This document shows, in pieces, positions 12,640 through 22,197 of a stretch of DNA of 64,000 bases. How positions within the stretch are numbered: position 1 is the stretch's first letter; the number at the start of each line of letters is the position of its first letter. The position numbers and the translations under genes are program-made. The stretch is taken from contig PLFX01000032.1 in assembly GCA_003138355.1 (NCBI GenBank), positions 23,640 to 87,639 on the forward strand. The letters run 5' to 3'. Below the pieces are notes generated by a model. It searched no databases. It saw nothing but the letters and a program-made list of their open reading frames with translations, and was not told where the DNA came from. Origin of the DNA: Solirubrobacterales bacterium (GTDB lineage Bacteria; Actinomycetota; Thermoleophilia; Solirubrobacterales; Solirubrobacteraceae).

Positions 12640-14642
12640 ACGCGACGCACGCGGCATGGCTGGTGCTGGCGGCGCCGCTGGCCGGCACGCTCGTCATCGC
12701 CCTCAGCTTCAAGTGGCTCCCGCGCCAGACCGCCGGCTGGATCGGCACGCTCGCGATCGCAGTCTCGTTCGGTTACTCGATCGTCGCCTTCGTCCAACTC
12801 CAGTCGCTGAGCCCGGAGCACCGCGAGCTGACCTCGTCGCTGTGGACGATCGCCCGAACGACCGGGGTCGATGCGAGCGCGACGATCCTCGTCGACCCGC
12901 TCTCGGTCTTCATGATCCTCGTCGTCAGCGGCGTCTCGATGCTGATCCACCTTTACTCGGTCAGCTACCTGAAGGGCGACCGCGGGTACGCGCGCTTCTT
13001 CGCTTACCTCAATTACTTCGTCTTCTCGATGCTGCTCCTCGTCCTCGCCGGCAACTTCCTGCTGTTGATCGTCGGCTGGGCATTCGTCGGTGCCGCGTCA
13101 TACATGCTGATCAGCTTCTGGTACCGGCGCGCGAGTGCGACGCAGGCGGGGATCAAGGCATTCGTGATCAACGTGATCGGCGACGCGGGGCTGGTGCTCG
13201 GAACCTTCTTCATCTTCCGCAGCTCGCACAGCCTCGACTTCGTCGCGACATTTCGTGTCGCTCCTCATGTCTTCGCCTACGGCAGCGGTGGCATCACGGC
13301 CGGTTGCCTGCTCCTGCTCGTCGGGGCATTCGCAAAGTCTGCTCAGATTCCGCTGCACACATGGTTGCCGGACGCGATGGAAGGACCCACGCCGGTGTCG
13401 GCGCTGATCCATGCCGCGACGATGGTCACGGCCGGCGTCTACCTGATCGCGCGCATGCACCCGCTCTTCCAGCTCGCGCCGGCGGCGCAGGACGTGGGCG
13501 CGATCGTCGGCTGCCTGACGCTCTTGATCGCGGGAACGATCGCCCTAGCGGCGGTCGACATCAAGCGCGTCATCGCCTATTCGACGATGTCGCAGATCGG
13601 CTACATGATCATGGGCGTCTCGGCCGGCGCATACGCCGCGGGGCTCTTCCATTTGATGACGCACGCCTTCTTCAAGGCGTTGCTGTTCATGGCGGCGGGC
13701 TCGGTGATCGGAGCGATGGGCGGCGAGCAGTCGCTCGACCGGATATCCGGGATGCGCAAGGCGCTCCCCTTCACCTTCATCTGCTTCCTCGTCGGGGGCC
13801 TCGCGCTGTCCGGCATACCGCCGTTCAGCGGCTTCTTCTCGAAGGACGACATCCTCGCGCAGATCGGCAGCCGTGGGGGCTGGTACTGGGCGCTCTACGC
13901 CGCCGGCTATCTCGGTGCGGGCCTGACCGCGCTCTACACGTTCCGGATGATCTTTCGCGCCTTCCTCGGTGAGCCGAACCCCCAGGCGCGCGAGCTCGAG
14001 CACGGCCACCTCTTCCATCCCGAGCAGCCGACGAATCCCGCGAACGGCGAGGTCGAGGACACCGACGTCGGCTTCCCCGGCCCCGACCATGTGATCGCCG
14101 AGCGCGCGCTGCCGATGCGCGTCGCGATGAGCCTGCTCGCGCTGCTCGCGATCGCCGGCGGGATCGTCGGAATCCCGAAGACCACGAGCTGGCTCGAGAA
14201 CTTCCTCGCCCCCACCTTCGCCGGCTCGACGATCCACCTCGCGCCGTCGAACACGCTGATCTATGTCGGGCTGGCCCTTGGAACCGTAATCGGCCTCGGC
14301 GGGATTGGCCTGGCCTGGGTGGTCTGGGTCGCGCGACCCGGCAGTTCGACCGTGATCGCCGCACGTCTCGCGCCGGCGTATCGCCTGTTCGCGGGCAAGT
14401 GGTACTTCGACGAGCTGATCGACGCGCTCGTCGTGCGACCGGCCACGTGGTTCGGGCGCTTCGCGCAGGGGAGCTTCGAGCGCGTCTTCGTCAACGGCAC
14501 GCTGATCGGTGGAACGACTGCGATCGTCCGCGCCGGCTCCGCTGTTGTCCGCTCAGCCGAGAGCGGCTTCGTCCGCTACTACGTCGCGTTCGTCGTCATC
14601 GGCCTGAGCGGCGTCGGGCTCTACTTCCTGGTCCAAAGTTAG
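12636..14642 (+). CDS. nuoL: NADH-quinone oxidoreductase subunit L
   Basis: LPDAMEGPTPVSALIHAATMVTAGVYLIAR; 669 codons, ends FLVQS*. Confidence 0.96.
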   Translation: MNATHAAWLVLAAPLAGTLVIALSFKWLPRQTAGWIGTLAIAVSFGYSIVAFVQLQSLSPEHRELTSSLWTIARTTGVDASATILVDPLSVFMILVVSGVSMLIHLYSVSYLKGDRGYARFFAYLNYFVFSMLLLVLAGNFLLLIVGWAFVGAASYMLISFWYRRASATQAGIKAFVINVIGDAGLVLGTFFIFRSSHSLDFVATFRVAPHVFAYGSGGITAGCLLLLVGAFAKSAQIPLHTWLPDAMEGPTPVSALIHAATMVTAGVYLIARMHPLFQLAPAAQDVGAIVGCLTLLIAGTIALAAVDIKRVIAYSTMSQIGYMIMGVSAGAYAAGLFHLMTHAFFKALLFMAAGSVIGAMGGEQSLDRISGMRKALPFTFICFLVGGLALSGIPPFSGFFSKDDILAQIGSRGGWYWALYAAGYLGAGLTALYTFRMIFRAFLGEPNPQARELEHGHLFHPEQPTNPANGEVEDTDVGFPGPDHVIAERALPMRVAMSLLALLAIAGGIVGIPKTTSWLENFLAPTFAGSTIHLAPSNTLIYVGLALGTVIGLGGIGLAWVVWVARPGSSTVIAARLAPAYRLFAGKWYFDELIDALVVRPATWFGRFAQGSFERVFVNGTLIGGTTAIVRAGSAVVRSAESGFVRYYVAFVVIGLSGVGLYFLVQS

Positions 14643-14804
14643 TGGTCCGCTCCGCTGACACAGCGACATTCGAGTCGCCCCCGGCGACGCCGGCCGGCGT
14701 CCTCGTCATCTCGTGCAGCGATGCTGCACATCGACTCCTGCGTCCTTGCCCGCCATCCGCCGGTGCCACCTCTCGGTGTCGCCGTACCAGCGGAGCGAAC
14801 CACT
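14641..14804. repeat. 164-nt palindromic element between nuoL and nuoM
   Basis: Outer arms AGTGGTCCGCTCCGCTG (14641-14657) and CAGCGGAGCGAACCACT (14788-14804) pair 16/17; similarity extends with transitions to about 27 nt; concentric inner hairpin GTGCAG-cgatg-CTGCAC (14713-14729). Confidence 0.85.
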
Positions 14805-14805
14805 G

Positions 14806-16371
14806 ATGCTCTCGATCCTGATCTGGCTTCCCGTGGCCGCGGCGCTCGTGGGTGCGCTGATACCGCTACAGCGAGCCGGCGGCCTGCTCGCGCTCGGCGG
14901 CGCACTCGGCGCGCTCGGGATCGCGATCGCCCTGATCGCCGGGTACAGCGGGCACGGCTACGCGCACGTCACGGACGTGGTTTGGATCCGCTCGCTCGGT
15001 ATCCACTACGCGCTCGCCGTCGACGGGCTCAACCTGTTCCTCGTCGCGCTCACGACGTTCTCGTTCGCGCTCGCGATCGCAGCCGCGAACATCCGCGACT
15101 GGCCGCGCCCACGCGTCTTCTACCTGCTCTTCGCGCTGGCCGAGTCGGCGGTGCTCGGCGCGTTCCTCGCCCAGGACCTCGCGCTGTTCGTCGCGTTCTT
15201 CGACCTGATGTTGATCCCCTTCTACCTGCTGCTCGGTGTCTGGGGCGGACCAGGCCGCGTCGCGGCGACGCTGAAGCTCGTCATCTACACGTTCGTCGGG
15301 TCGCTGCTGATGCTCGCCGCCGCGATCGCGCTCGCCGTCCTCACCTCCGAGCACAGCGGGCAGCCGCTCAGCTTCGCACTCACCACGCTCGCTGCAAACC
15401 CGCTGCACAAGGGGAGCCAGGAATGGATCTTCCTGCTCTTCGCCGCGGCATTCCTCGTGAAGATGCCGGCCTTCCCGCTGCACGGCTGGATGCCGGACGC
15501 CTATCGCGAGATGCCGCTAGAGGTGCTCGCCGTCTTCAGCGGCGTCCTCTCGAAGGTCGGCGCCTACGGCTTCCTCGCGATCGCGCTCCCAATCATGCCG
15601 CTCGCGGCCGTGCACTTCCAAACGCTGATCCTCGTGCTCGCGCTCTGCTCGATCATCTACGGCTCGGCGATGGCCTTCACGCAGACCAACGCCCGCCTGA
15701 TCGCCGGCTACTCGTCGGTCGCGCAGCTCGGCTTCATCACACTCGGAATCTTCGCCTTCGCGCCACAGGGCGCCCAGGGCGCGGTGCTGCAGATGGTCAA
15801 CCACGGTCTGGTCGTCGCGCCGCTGTTCCTGATCATCGGCGTGCTGGCCGCGCGAGCCGGCGGCTCGGATGACATCCGCGACATGGGCGGGATCGCCTTC
15901 CGCGCGCCGGTCCTCGCGACCTTCTTCCTGATCGTCGCCTTCGCGACGCTCGCGATGCCCGGATCGGGCAACTTCGTTGGAGAGTTCCTGATCCTGCTCG
16001 GTCTCTTCAAGACGAAGATGGTCTTCTCGATCATCGCCTTCGGCGGCGTCGTGATGGCGAGCGTCTACGCCCTGCGCCTGTTCATCCGCGCAATGCACAA
16101 CCGCGTCGGACCGAAGGTCGCCTCGGGCGAGATGAGCCTGCGCAACGCGCTCGTGCTGGCGCCGTTTATCGGCGCGATCCTGCTGTTCGCGATCTACCCG
16201 CAGCTGCAGCTGCACCGCAGCGAGAGCACGGTGACCGGGTCGATCGTGCGCGAGCAGATCGACACGGGACAGAACGTTCGGGTCGCGGAGCTGACCGGTC
16301 TGCCGGCGGGATGGATCGCTTACGGCCCGAACGCCGAGACCACGATCGCAACTGGCGGCGCAAACAAGTGA
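14806..16371 (+). CDS. nuoM: NADH-quinone oxidoreductase subunit M
   Basis: FPLHGWMPDAYREMPLEVLAVFSGVLSKVGAYGFL; ATG 14806. Confidence 0.95.
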   Translation: MLSILIWLPVAAALVGALIPLQRAGGLLALGGALGALGIAIALIAGYSGHGYAHVTDVVWIRSLGIHYALAVDGLNLFLVALTTFSFALAIAAANIRDWPRPRVFYLLFALAESAVLGAFLAQDLALFVAFFDLMLIPFYLLLGVWGGPGRVAATLKLVIYTFVGSLLMLAAAIALAVLTSEHSGQPLSFALTTLAANPLHKGSQEWIFLLFAAAFLVKMPAFPLHGWMPDAYREMPLEVLAVFSGVLSKVGAYGFLAIALPIMPLAAVHFQTLILVLALCSIIYGSAMAFTQTNARLIAGYSSVAQLGFITLGIFAFAPQGAQGAVLQMVNHGLVVAPLFLIIGVLAARAGGSDDIRDMGGIAFRAPVLATFFLIVAFATLAMPGSGNFVGEFLILLGLFKTKMVFSIIAFGGVVMASVYALRLFIRAMHNRVGPKVASGEMSLRNALVLAPFIGAILLFAIYPQLQLHRSESTVTGSIVREQIDTGQNVRVAELTGLPAGWIAYGPNAETTIATGGANK

Positions 16372-17903
16372 TCGCCGCCGCGCTCATCCACCCGCACGGG
16401 CCGTACATCGACTGGGCGGCGCTCTCGCCGCTCGTGGCACTCGTCGGCGGCTCGGTCGTCGTGCTGATGGTCGGCCTGCTGCGCTCGCGGTTCGCGCGCA
16501 CGCAGGTGGTGCCCTTCCTGACACTCGTGAGCCTCGGCGTGACGATCGGCTTCGTCATCTGGCAGTGGCACAGGCACGTCGCGGCGATCAGCGGCGCGCT
16601 CGCGTTCGACCAGCTGACCGGGACCATCACGCTGCTCGTCGCGGCGGGCGGGATCGCTGCGACGCTGCTCTCCTGGCGCGGACAGGCTCCGCGCGAGTCG
16701 GCGCACGGCGACTTCTACTCGATGATGCTTGGCTCGATCACCGGTATGGTCGTGCTCGTCGCAGCACAGAACCTTGTGACGCTGTTCGTCGGGCTCGAGC
16801 TGCTGTCGATCCCGCTGTACGTGCTGTGCGCGACCGAGATGCACCGGGCGGCGTCGCTTGAGGCGGGCCTCAAGTACCTGATCGTCGGCTCGGTCGGCTC
16901 GGCGACGCTCGTCTACGGCCTCGCGCTGATTTACGGCGCAACCGGCTCGACCGACTTCAGCGGCATCGCGGGCTCGATCAGTCAGGGCCACAGCTCGGAC
17001 GTCCTGCTCCTGACCGGCATCGCGCTCTTGACCGTCGGGCTCGCCTTCAAGGCCTCGATCGCACCGTTCCACCAATGGACTCCAGACGTGTACGAGGGCG
17101 CGCCGACTCCTGTCACGGCCTTCATGGCGGTGGCGACGAAGGCAGCCGCGTTCGGCGTGCTGCTGCGCGTGTTCGACGTGATGCTGCCGGCCGAGCACCT
17201 GAACTGGCGTCCGGCGCTGCTCGTGCTGGCCGCGATCTCGATCGTCGTCGGCAACGTCGGTGCACTCGGGCAGAGCTCGCTCAAGCGCCTGCTCGGCTAT
17301 TCGTCGGTCGCGCAGGCTGGCTACATCCTCGCCGGCGTCGCGGTGGCGACGACGCTCGGGGCGCGCGCAACGATCCTCTACCTGGTCGTGTATCTGCTGA
17401 TGAACATCGCCGCTTTCGGTGCGATCGTCGCGCGCGAGCGCATGACTCCCTACGGCGACGACTTCGACGCGGTCGCCGGGCTCGGGGCCGAGGACCCGTG
17501 GCTTGCGTGGCCGCTGACAATCGCGATGCTCGCGCTCGCCGGCGTTCCCGCCACCGCCGGCTTCATCGGCAAGTTCTTCCTGATCGACGCGCTCGTCGGT
17601 GCCGGCTACACCTGGCTTGCGATCCTCATCGTCGTCGGTTCGATGATCTCGCTCGGCTACTACCTGCGCGTGATCAACGCCGTCTGGATGCGCTCCGCGC
17701 CCGGACCGAGCGCGAGCGCCGCCGCCGGAGTGCCGGTGATCGCGGGCGGCTCACCCGAGGCCGACGCACTCGGTCAGACGCACATCGAACTGCGCTTCGC
17801 GGCGGTCGTCTTTGGCGGCGCGACGGTCTTCTTCGGGATCGTGCCGCAGCCGCTCTTCGACCTTGCGCAGCACGCCGCGAACACGCTTTCCGGCGCGCTC
17901 TGA
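16368..17903 (+). CDS. nuoN: NADH-quinone oxidoreductase subunit N
   Basis: FHQWTPDVYEGAPTPVTAFMAVATKAAAFGVLLR; GTG start overlapping nuoM stop. Confidence 0.95.
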   Translation: MIAAALIHPHGPYIDWAALSPLVALVGGSVVVLMVGLLRSRFARTQVVPFLTLVSLGVTIGFVIWQWHRHVAAISGALAFDQLTGTITLLVAAGGIAATLLSWRGQAPRESAHGDFYSMMLGSITGMVVLVAAQNLVTLFVGLELLSIPLYVLCATEMHRAASLEAGLKYLIVGSVGSATLVYGLALIYGATGSTDFSGIAGSISQGHSSDVLLLTGIALLTVGLAFKASIAPFHQWTPDVYEGAPTPVTAFMAVATKAAAFGVLLRVFDVMLPAEHLNWRPALLVLAAISIVVGNVGALGQSSLKRLLGYSSVAQAGYILAGVAVATTLGARATILYLVVYLLMNIAAFGAIVARERMTPYGDDFDAVAGLGAEDPWLAWPLTIAMLALAGVPATAGFIGKFFLIDALVGAGYTWLAILIVVGSMISLGYYLRVINAVWMRSAPGPSASAAAGVPVIAGGSPEADALGQTHIELRFAAVVFGGATVFFGIVPQPLFDLAQHAANTLSGAL

Positions 17904-17906
17904 GCA

Positions 17907-17951
17907 ACCGGCTCGCGAGACCAGATCGCATCGCAGATGTAATGAGCCGGT
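17907..17951. terminator. Inverted repeat between convergent nuoN and 17955 gene
   Basis: ACCGGCTC (17907-17914) / GAGCCGGT (17944-17951), perfect 8 bp; no T tract. Confidence 0.4.
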
Positions 17952-17954
17952 CGG

Positions 17955-19196
17955 TCAGCGCGTAGCGACCGGCAGCGGCAACGGTCCGCCCGCGTAGTAG
18001 GCGCGGGCCCGGGCGTCGAAATAGCCGCCGTCGTCAGGCCGTCCGTCGCCGGATGCGTCTCCAGCGTCGGTGTCGTGCGCCTGCCCGCCACCGAACAGCA
18101 GCGCCACGCCGCCGGCGTTGACGAACGCCCGCAGATGCGGCCCGCTTCGACTCCCAAGCAGCCACTGCACCTTGTTGTCCTTGTAGTGGTAGGGCGTGTT
18201 GTTGACGATCGGGGAGACCGTGTTGCCGAGCGGAATCTGCCACATCACGATCGGGAGCCGGATGCGCGCGTGGTAGTCGCGCAGGAAGCGCAGGTCGTGG
18301 TTGAAATCTGCGGGTGCCCACCACGCATCCGAGCCTTCACCGTTGACAACCTGGGCGTAGCCCGCGTCGCGATCGGTCAGCTCGGTGAACGTCACGTCGA
18401 AGTGAGCATGCAGCGAGCGGTAGAACGCGACGGCCGCCGCCGCCATGCGGTCGACCTCGGTGGGGGACGGGTGACTGAGGTGGATGTCCTTCCCCGTCCC
18501 CCAGATCGAGATCGGATAGCCGACGATGACCCGAGGCGCCAGGCGGTCGCGCAGCGCGAGCACCGCCTGCGCGAAGCCGGCCGCAGTGTTGGGCAGGCCG
18601 CGCAATGCCGGAATGCCGGTGGACGCCACCGCCGCGGGCACGCTTGACGCATCTCCGTGGGCCGCGTGCTGCTCGATGTAGCCGAACAGGTCGGGCTCCA
18701 TCTGCAGCAGCACTGGGCCCTTTGCCGAAGCGGCGCGGCGGTAGAACAACGCGAGCGTGCGGTAATAGCTGCTCATCGTCGCGACATTGGCGAGGTTGCC
18801 GAGGTCGGCGCTCGCCTCGTCGGCGACGCCGGCGCCAGGCTGCGACTGGCGGATCTCGTAGTAGGAGAAGACGGGGATGATGCGGTGCGCCTCGGACTCC
18901 GTGATGTAGAGGCTCACGAACGAGCCGTTCGGGTTCCAGTGCGGCCAGTCCTGCCCCGTGTTGACACCCCCGGCCAGGTACTGGTAGCGGAAGCCGAACG
19001 GGGCGACGGACGCGAGGCCAGCGGCGCCCCCGGGGGAGCTCGCGAGTCCGAGCTCGAGGTGGCGATACGGCCATGGAATCGGCACAGCGCCCGCCTTGGC
19101 ACGACTGCTGCCCTGGGCGGCGCCCGCGACAATCGCCAAACAAGCGACGGCTCCGAGCGCCGCTCGCCGTGCGCGACGCCGCCAGACAGACTCCAC
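17955..19196 (-). CDS. Secreted TIM-barrel glycoside-hydrolase-like protein
   Basis: N-terminal signal peptide; PVLLQMEPDLFGYIEQ, VMWQIPLGNT-type motifs; specific family not assignable by eye. Confidence 0.5.
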   Translation of the reverse strand: MESVWRRRARRAALGAVACLAIVAGAAQGSSRAKAGAVPIPWPYRHLELGLASSPGGAAGLASVAPFGFRYQYLAGGVNTGQDWPHWNPNGSFVSLYITESEAHRIIPVFSYYEIRQSQPGAGVADEASADLGNLANVATMSSYYRTLALFYRRAASAKGPVLLQMEPDLFGYIEQHAAHGDASSVPAAVASTGIPALRGLPNTAAGFAQAVLALRDRLAPRVIVGYPISIWGTGKDIHLSHPSPTEVDRMAAAAVAFYRSLHAHFDVTFTELTDRDAGYAQVVNGEGSDAWWAPADFNHDLRFLRDYHARIRLPIVMWQIPLGNTVSPIVNNTPYHYKDNKVQWLLGSRSGPHLRAFVNAGGVALLFGGGQAHDTDAGDASGDGRPDDGGYFDARARAYYAGGPLPLPVATR

Positions 19197-19277
19197 GAGC
19201 CGTGTATCGGCGCCGCGCCCCCGAGGCTTGACCTGGCGTCGCCTGCGCGACCCGCTCCTGCGCTAGCGTTTGCGTCC

Positions 19278-20273
19278 ATGCGCAGGAGCGAGGCGGCGCT
19301 GGGGGCGGGCGTCGCGGCGTTGGTCGCCGCGCTGGTTGCGGTCAGCACGGTAGGCGCCGCGGGATCCCTCGTGTGGCGAACGGCGCCGAGAGCGCCCCTG
19401 ACTGCGCCCAAGTACGGCCAGATCAACTTGAGCTGCGTTGCGAGCGGCTTCTGTATTGCAGTCAGCTCGGCCGGCCAGACTGCGACTTGGGACAGGTCGT
19501 GGCACGCGGCGCCGAGCCTGAGCTCGAGCGTCGGGTTCGTCGTCCAGGTCTCCTGTGTCGACTCGTCCTTCTGCGTTGCGGTCGCGAGCTCCGGCACCAC
19601 CGCGCGCACCAACAACTACGCGATCGTGTGGAACGGAAAGTCGTGGCGGGCGCCCGTGAAGCTCTACACCGTAGATTCTCCGGCCGGCCTCTACAGCACG
19701 CTGCACGGCGTCTCGTGCACGGCCACGACGTTCTGCATGACAACGGGTGGCGGCGAGTCCTACGAGTTCAACGGCAACACGTGGACGGGGCACCGCGGGG
19801 CCATCAGCGGAACGGACGGCAATGGGGTGATCGCGTGCGCCTCGCGGAGCCTATGCGTGAATCTCCACGACGGTAGCCCCAACACCTGGAACGGGTCGAA
19901 GTGGGCTTACGTCCGGTCGGAGCCCCTGAACGACACGATCCCGGGGGTCGTCGGCTTCTTTACGCAGCTGTCCTGCGGCTCGGCCACGCTCTGCGTCGGG
20001 GTCGGCGTCGAGGAGGGAGCCGTTGTCTGGAACGGAATGCGCTGGAGCATCGCCGGCGGCGTCGCCAAGACCGCGTCGCGCTCGATCTCGTGCGCGAGCG
20101 CCGTCTTCTGCGTCGCGACATCCCACGCATCCCACCGGACGCTCGTGTGGACCGGCTCGAGCTGGGGGGCGCTGTCGGGCTTCCCGCTCGGCGCGGAGGC
20201 AAGCGTGTCGTGCGGGCGCCCCCGGAGCTGCGTCGCGGTCGCCAATTCGGGCGCAACCGCCGTGCTCTCCTGA
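19278..20273 (+). CDS. Secreted protein with seven Cys-paired SCxSxxFCVAV repeats (propeller-like)
   Basis: Repeats LSCVASGFCIAVSSAG, VSCVDSSFCVAVASSG, VSCTATTFCMTTGGG, IACASRSLCVNL, LSCGSATLCVGVG, ISCASAVFCVATS, VSCGRPRSCVAVANSG. Confidence 0.7.
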   Translation: MRRSEAALGAGVAALVAALVAVSTVGAAGSLVWRTAPRAPLTAPKYGQINLSCVASGFCIAVSSAGQTATWDRSWHAAPSLSSSVGFVVQVSCVDSSFCVAVASSGTTARTNNYAIVWNGKSWRAPVKLYTVDSPAGLYSTLHGVSCTATTFCMTTGGGESYEFNGNTWTGHRGAISGTDGNGVIACASRSLCVNLHDGSPNTWNGSKWAYVRSEPLNDTIPGVVGFFTQLSCGSATLCVGVGVEEGAVVWNGMRWSIAGGVAKTASRSISCASAVFCVATSHASHRTLVWTGSSWGALSGFPLGAEASVSCGRPRSCVAVANSGATAVLS

Positions 20274-20274
20274 G

Positions 20275-20841
20275 CTAGTGGACCAGCTCGCGCGCGTCGC
20301 GCCGTCCGCTCGCGATCTCTGATGCCTCGCGCAGGAGATCCTGGTTCATCAGCGCGAGAAACAGCAGCGAGCCGAAGATCACTACTGCATCGATGCTCTC
20401 GCGGCCCTCGCTCGTCCAGTAGTCGTCCTGGAGATTCAGCCAGAGGGCAAACTCGTCGAGCGTGAGCGCCGAGGCCATCCCGTAGCCGATCGCCGCGGTC
20501 CGTGAGCCCCAGCGCCGTTTAGGGTCGACGCCGAGCGCGACCTGCGCGTTCCAGGCATAACCGGTCAACAGCAGCCCGATGATCCCGAAGGTCATGTGAT
20601 GGATGTGGCGGCCCCCCGGCTCGATGTTGCGAAACGGTCCCCGCCCAGCGCGGATTGCGTGCGTGATCGCGCGCACCGTCGTGAACGCGGTCAGAAAGCC
20701 GACGTTCCCGAGGAACAGGCGCTCCTGGCGCGGGTCGGCGAGATGCTTGCGGTAGAGCCCCGACAGCACCTTCGGGGCGAGCAGCGAGCGCGACAGCGGG
20801 GGTAGGCCCATCGATGCTGACGATACCCGGATGCCTTCCAA
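20275..20841 (-). CDS. Conserved integral membrane protein
   Basis: GGRHIHHMTFGIIGLLLTGYAW and multiple hydrophobic segments. Confidence 0.55.
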   Translation of the reverse strand: MEGIRVSSASMGLPPLSRSLLAPKVLSGLYRKHLADPRQERLFLGNVGFLTAFTTVRAITHAIRAGRGPFRNIEPGGRHIHHMTFGIIGLLLTGYAWNAQVALGVDPKRRWGSRTAAIGYGMASALTLDEFALWLNLQDDYWTSEGRESIDAVVIFGSLLFLALMNQDLLREASEIASGRRDARELVH

Positions 20842-20876
20842 ACAGCCGCGAAGGCCGTGTTGGGGGCCCGGGTCCC

Positions 20877-22133
20877 TTAGTCGCCACCCCGTACGCGAGA
20901 TGTCTTCGGGGTTAGGTCACGCACCGGCTTGCGCACCTTGGTCTGGTAGACGGCGGTATAGCCGACGTCGAAGCCGTGACGCGCGGCACGGAGATACAGG
21001 CGCCAGATTCGTAGCCGCTCGATCCCGGCGATCCGCTCGGCCTCTTCGAGGTGCCCGTCGAGGCGGTCGTGCCAGGCGCGAAGCGTGTCCGCGTAGTCGC
21101 GCATGAAGCCTTCGATGTGCTCCGTGTAGAAGTGAGCGCGCTCGAACGCGAGCTGCGTGCGGGAGAGCAACAGCGGGTGGCCGTCGGGAAAGACGTAGCG
21201 CATCGTGAACTTGTCGGCTGTCGGGTCCTCCTCGGGGCGCATCAGGCTGATCGCATGATTGAGAACGACGCCGCCCGGCTTGACCATGCGATAAAGCGTT
21301 CGCGCGTAGACGTCGATCTGCGACTCGCCAACGTGCTCGGCCATCCCGATCGAGGCGATCGCGTCGAACGGTTCGTCGCCCAACTCGCGGTAATCGGCGA
21401 TCCGGATCTCGACGCGGTCCTCGAGACCGGCAGCGGCGACGCGCTCGCGCGCCAGCTCGGCCTGCGAGGGCGACAGCGTGATGCCGGTGACGCTGACGCC
21501 GTGCTCGCGCGCCGCATGAATCGCGAAGCTACCCCAGCCGCAGCCGACGTCAAGTACGCGCTGGCCGGGCTCGAGCTCGAGCTTCTGAGCGATCAGCTCG
21601 AGCTTCGTCCTTTGCGCCTCCTCGAGCGTCCTCGCCCCGCGCGAGAAGATCGCGCAGCTGTAGGTCATCGACTCGTCGAGAAACAGCGCGAAGAACTCGT
21701 TGCCGACGTCGTAGTGGTAGCGCACGGCTGCAGCGTCGCGCGCCGGACTGTGGCGCTCGCCTTTAAGGATCAGCTCGCTGCGTGGACGGCGCGGGATCCC
21801 GGCAGGGATTGCGGCGAGGACCAGCGTGGCAAGCAGTCGCGCCTTGTCCTTCCCCGTAAGCGCCGGTGGTTGCCAGTCGTCGACGACGATGAACGCGGCA
21901 TCGAGGTCATCGCACTCCAGCGAGCCTTCGACGTAGGCGCGGCCGAGGCCAAAGACGCCGGGAGCGCGCAGCGCGTGCGCGAGCGCCGAGGCGCGCTTCA
22001 CGTAGAAAGTCGGCGATCCCGGCTCGGTCGCCGCAAGCTTGCTCCCGTCCCAGAGCTCGAGCGCGAACGGGCGCTGCGGAAAGACGCGGGCAAGCTCCCG
22101 GCATAACGGTGCACAAACTCGCACGAGTGCCAC
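20877..22133 (-). CDS. cfa: Cyclopropane-fatty-acyl-phospholipid synthase family methyltransferase
   Basis: AAVRYHYDVGNEFFALFLDESMTYSCAIF, VLDVGCGWGSFAIHAAREHGVSVTGITLS. Confidence 0.9.
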   Translation of the reverse strand: MALVRVCAPLCRELARVFPQRPFALELWDGSKLAATEPGSPTFYVKRASALAHALRAPGVFGLGRAYVEGSLECDDLDAAFIVVDDWQPPALTGKDKARLLATLVLAAIPAGIPRRPRSELILKGERHSPARDAAAVRYHYDVGNEFFALFLDESMTYSCAIFSRGARTLEEAQRTKLELIAQKLELEPGQRVLDVGCGWGSFAIHAAREHGVSVTGITLSPSQAELARERVAAAGLEDRVEIRIADYRELGDEPFDAIASIGMAEHVGESQIDVYARTLYRMVKPGGVVLNHAISLMRPEEDPTADKFTMRYVFPDGHPLLLSRTQLAFERAHFYTEHIEGFMRDYADTLRAWHDRLDGHLEEAERIAGIERLRIWRLYLRAARHGFDVGYTAVYQTKVRKPVRDLTPKTSRVRGGD

Positions 22134-22197
22134 AGACGAAGCCTATTGCCGGCGAGCCCCGCCGTCCCAGCCGAGCGAGCGTGGCTTAAGCTGAGCC

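Noticed and set aside
14641-14804. Target-site duplication for a MITE insertion
   Set aside because: No convincing direct repeat flanks the palindrome; it also starts exactly at the nuoL stop, which fits a functional hairpin as well.
14713-14806. Small ORFs spanning the nuoL-nuoM spacer, and N-terminal extension of nuoM to 14713
   Set aside because: Extension MQRCCTSTPASLPAIRRCHLS is not NuoM-like; ATG 14806 has an SD and gives the normal N-terminus.
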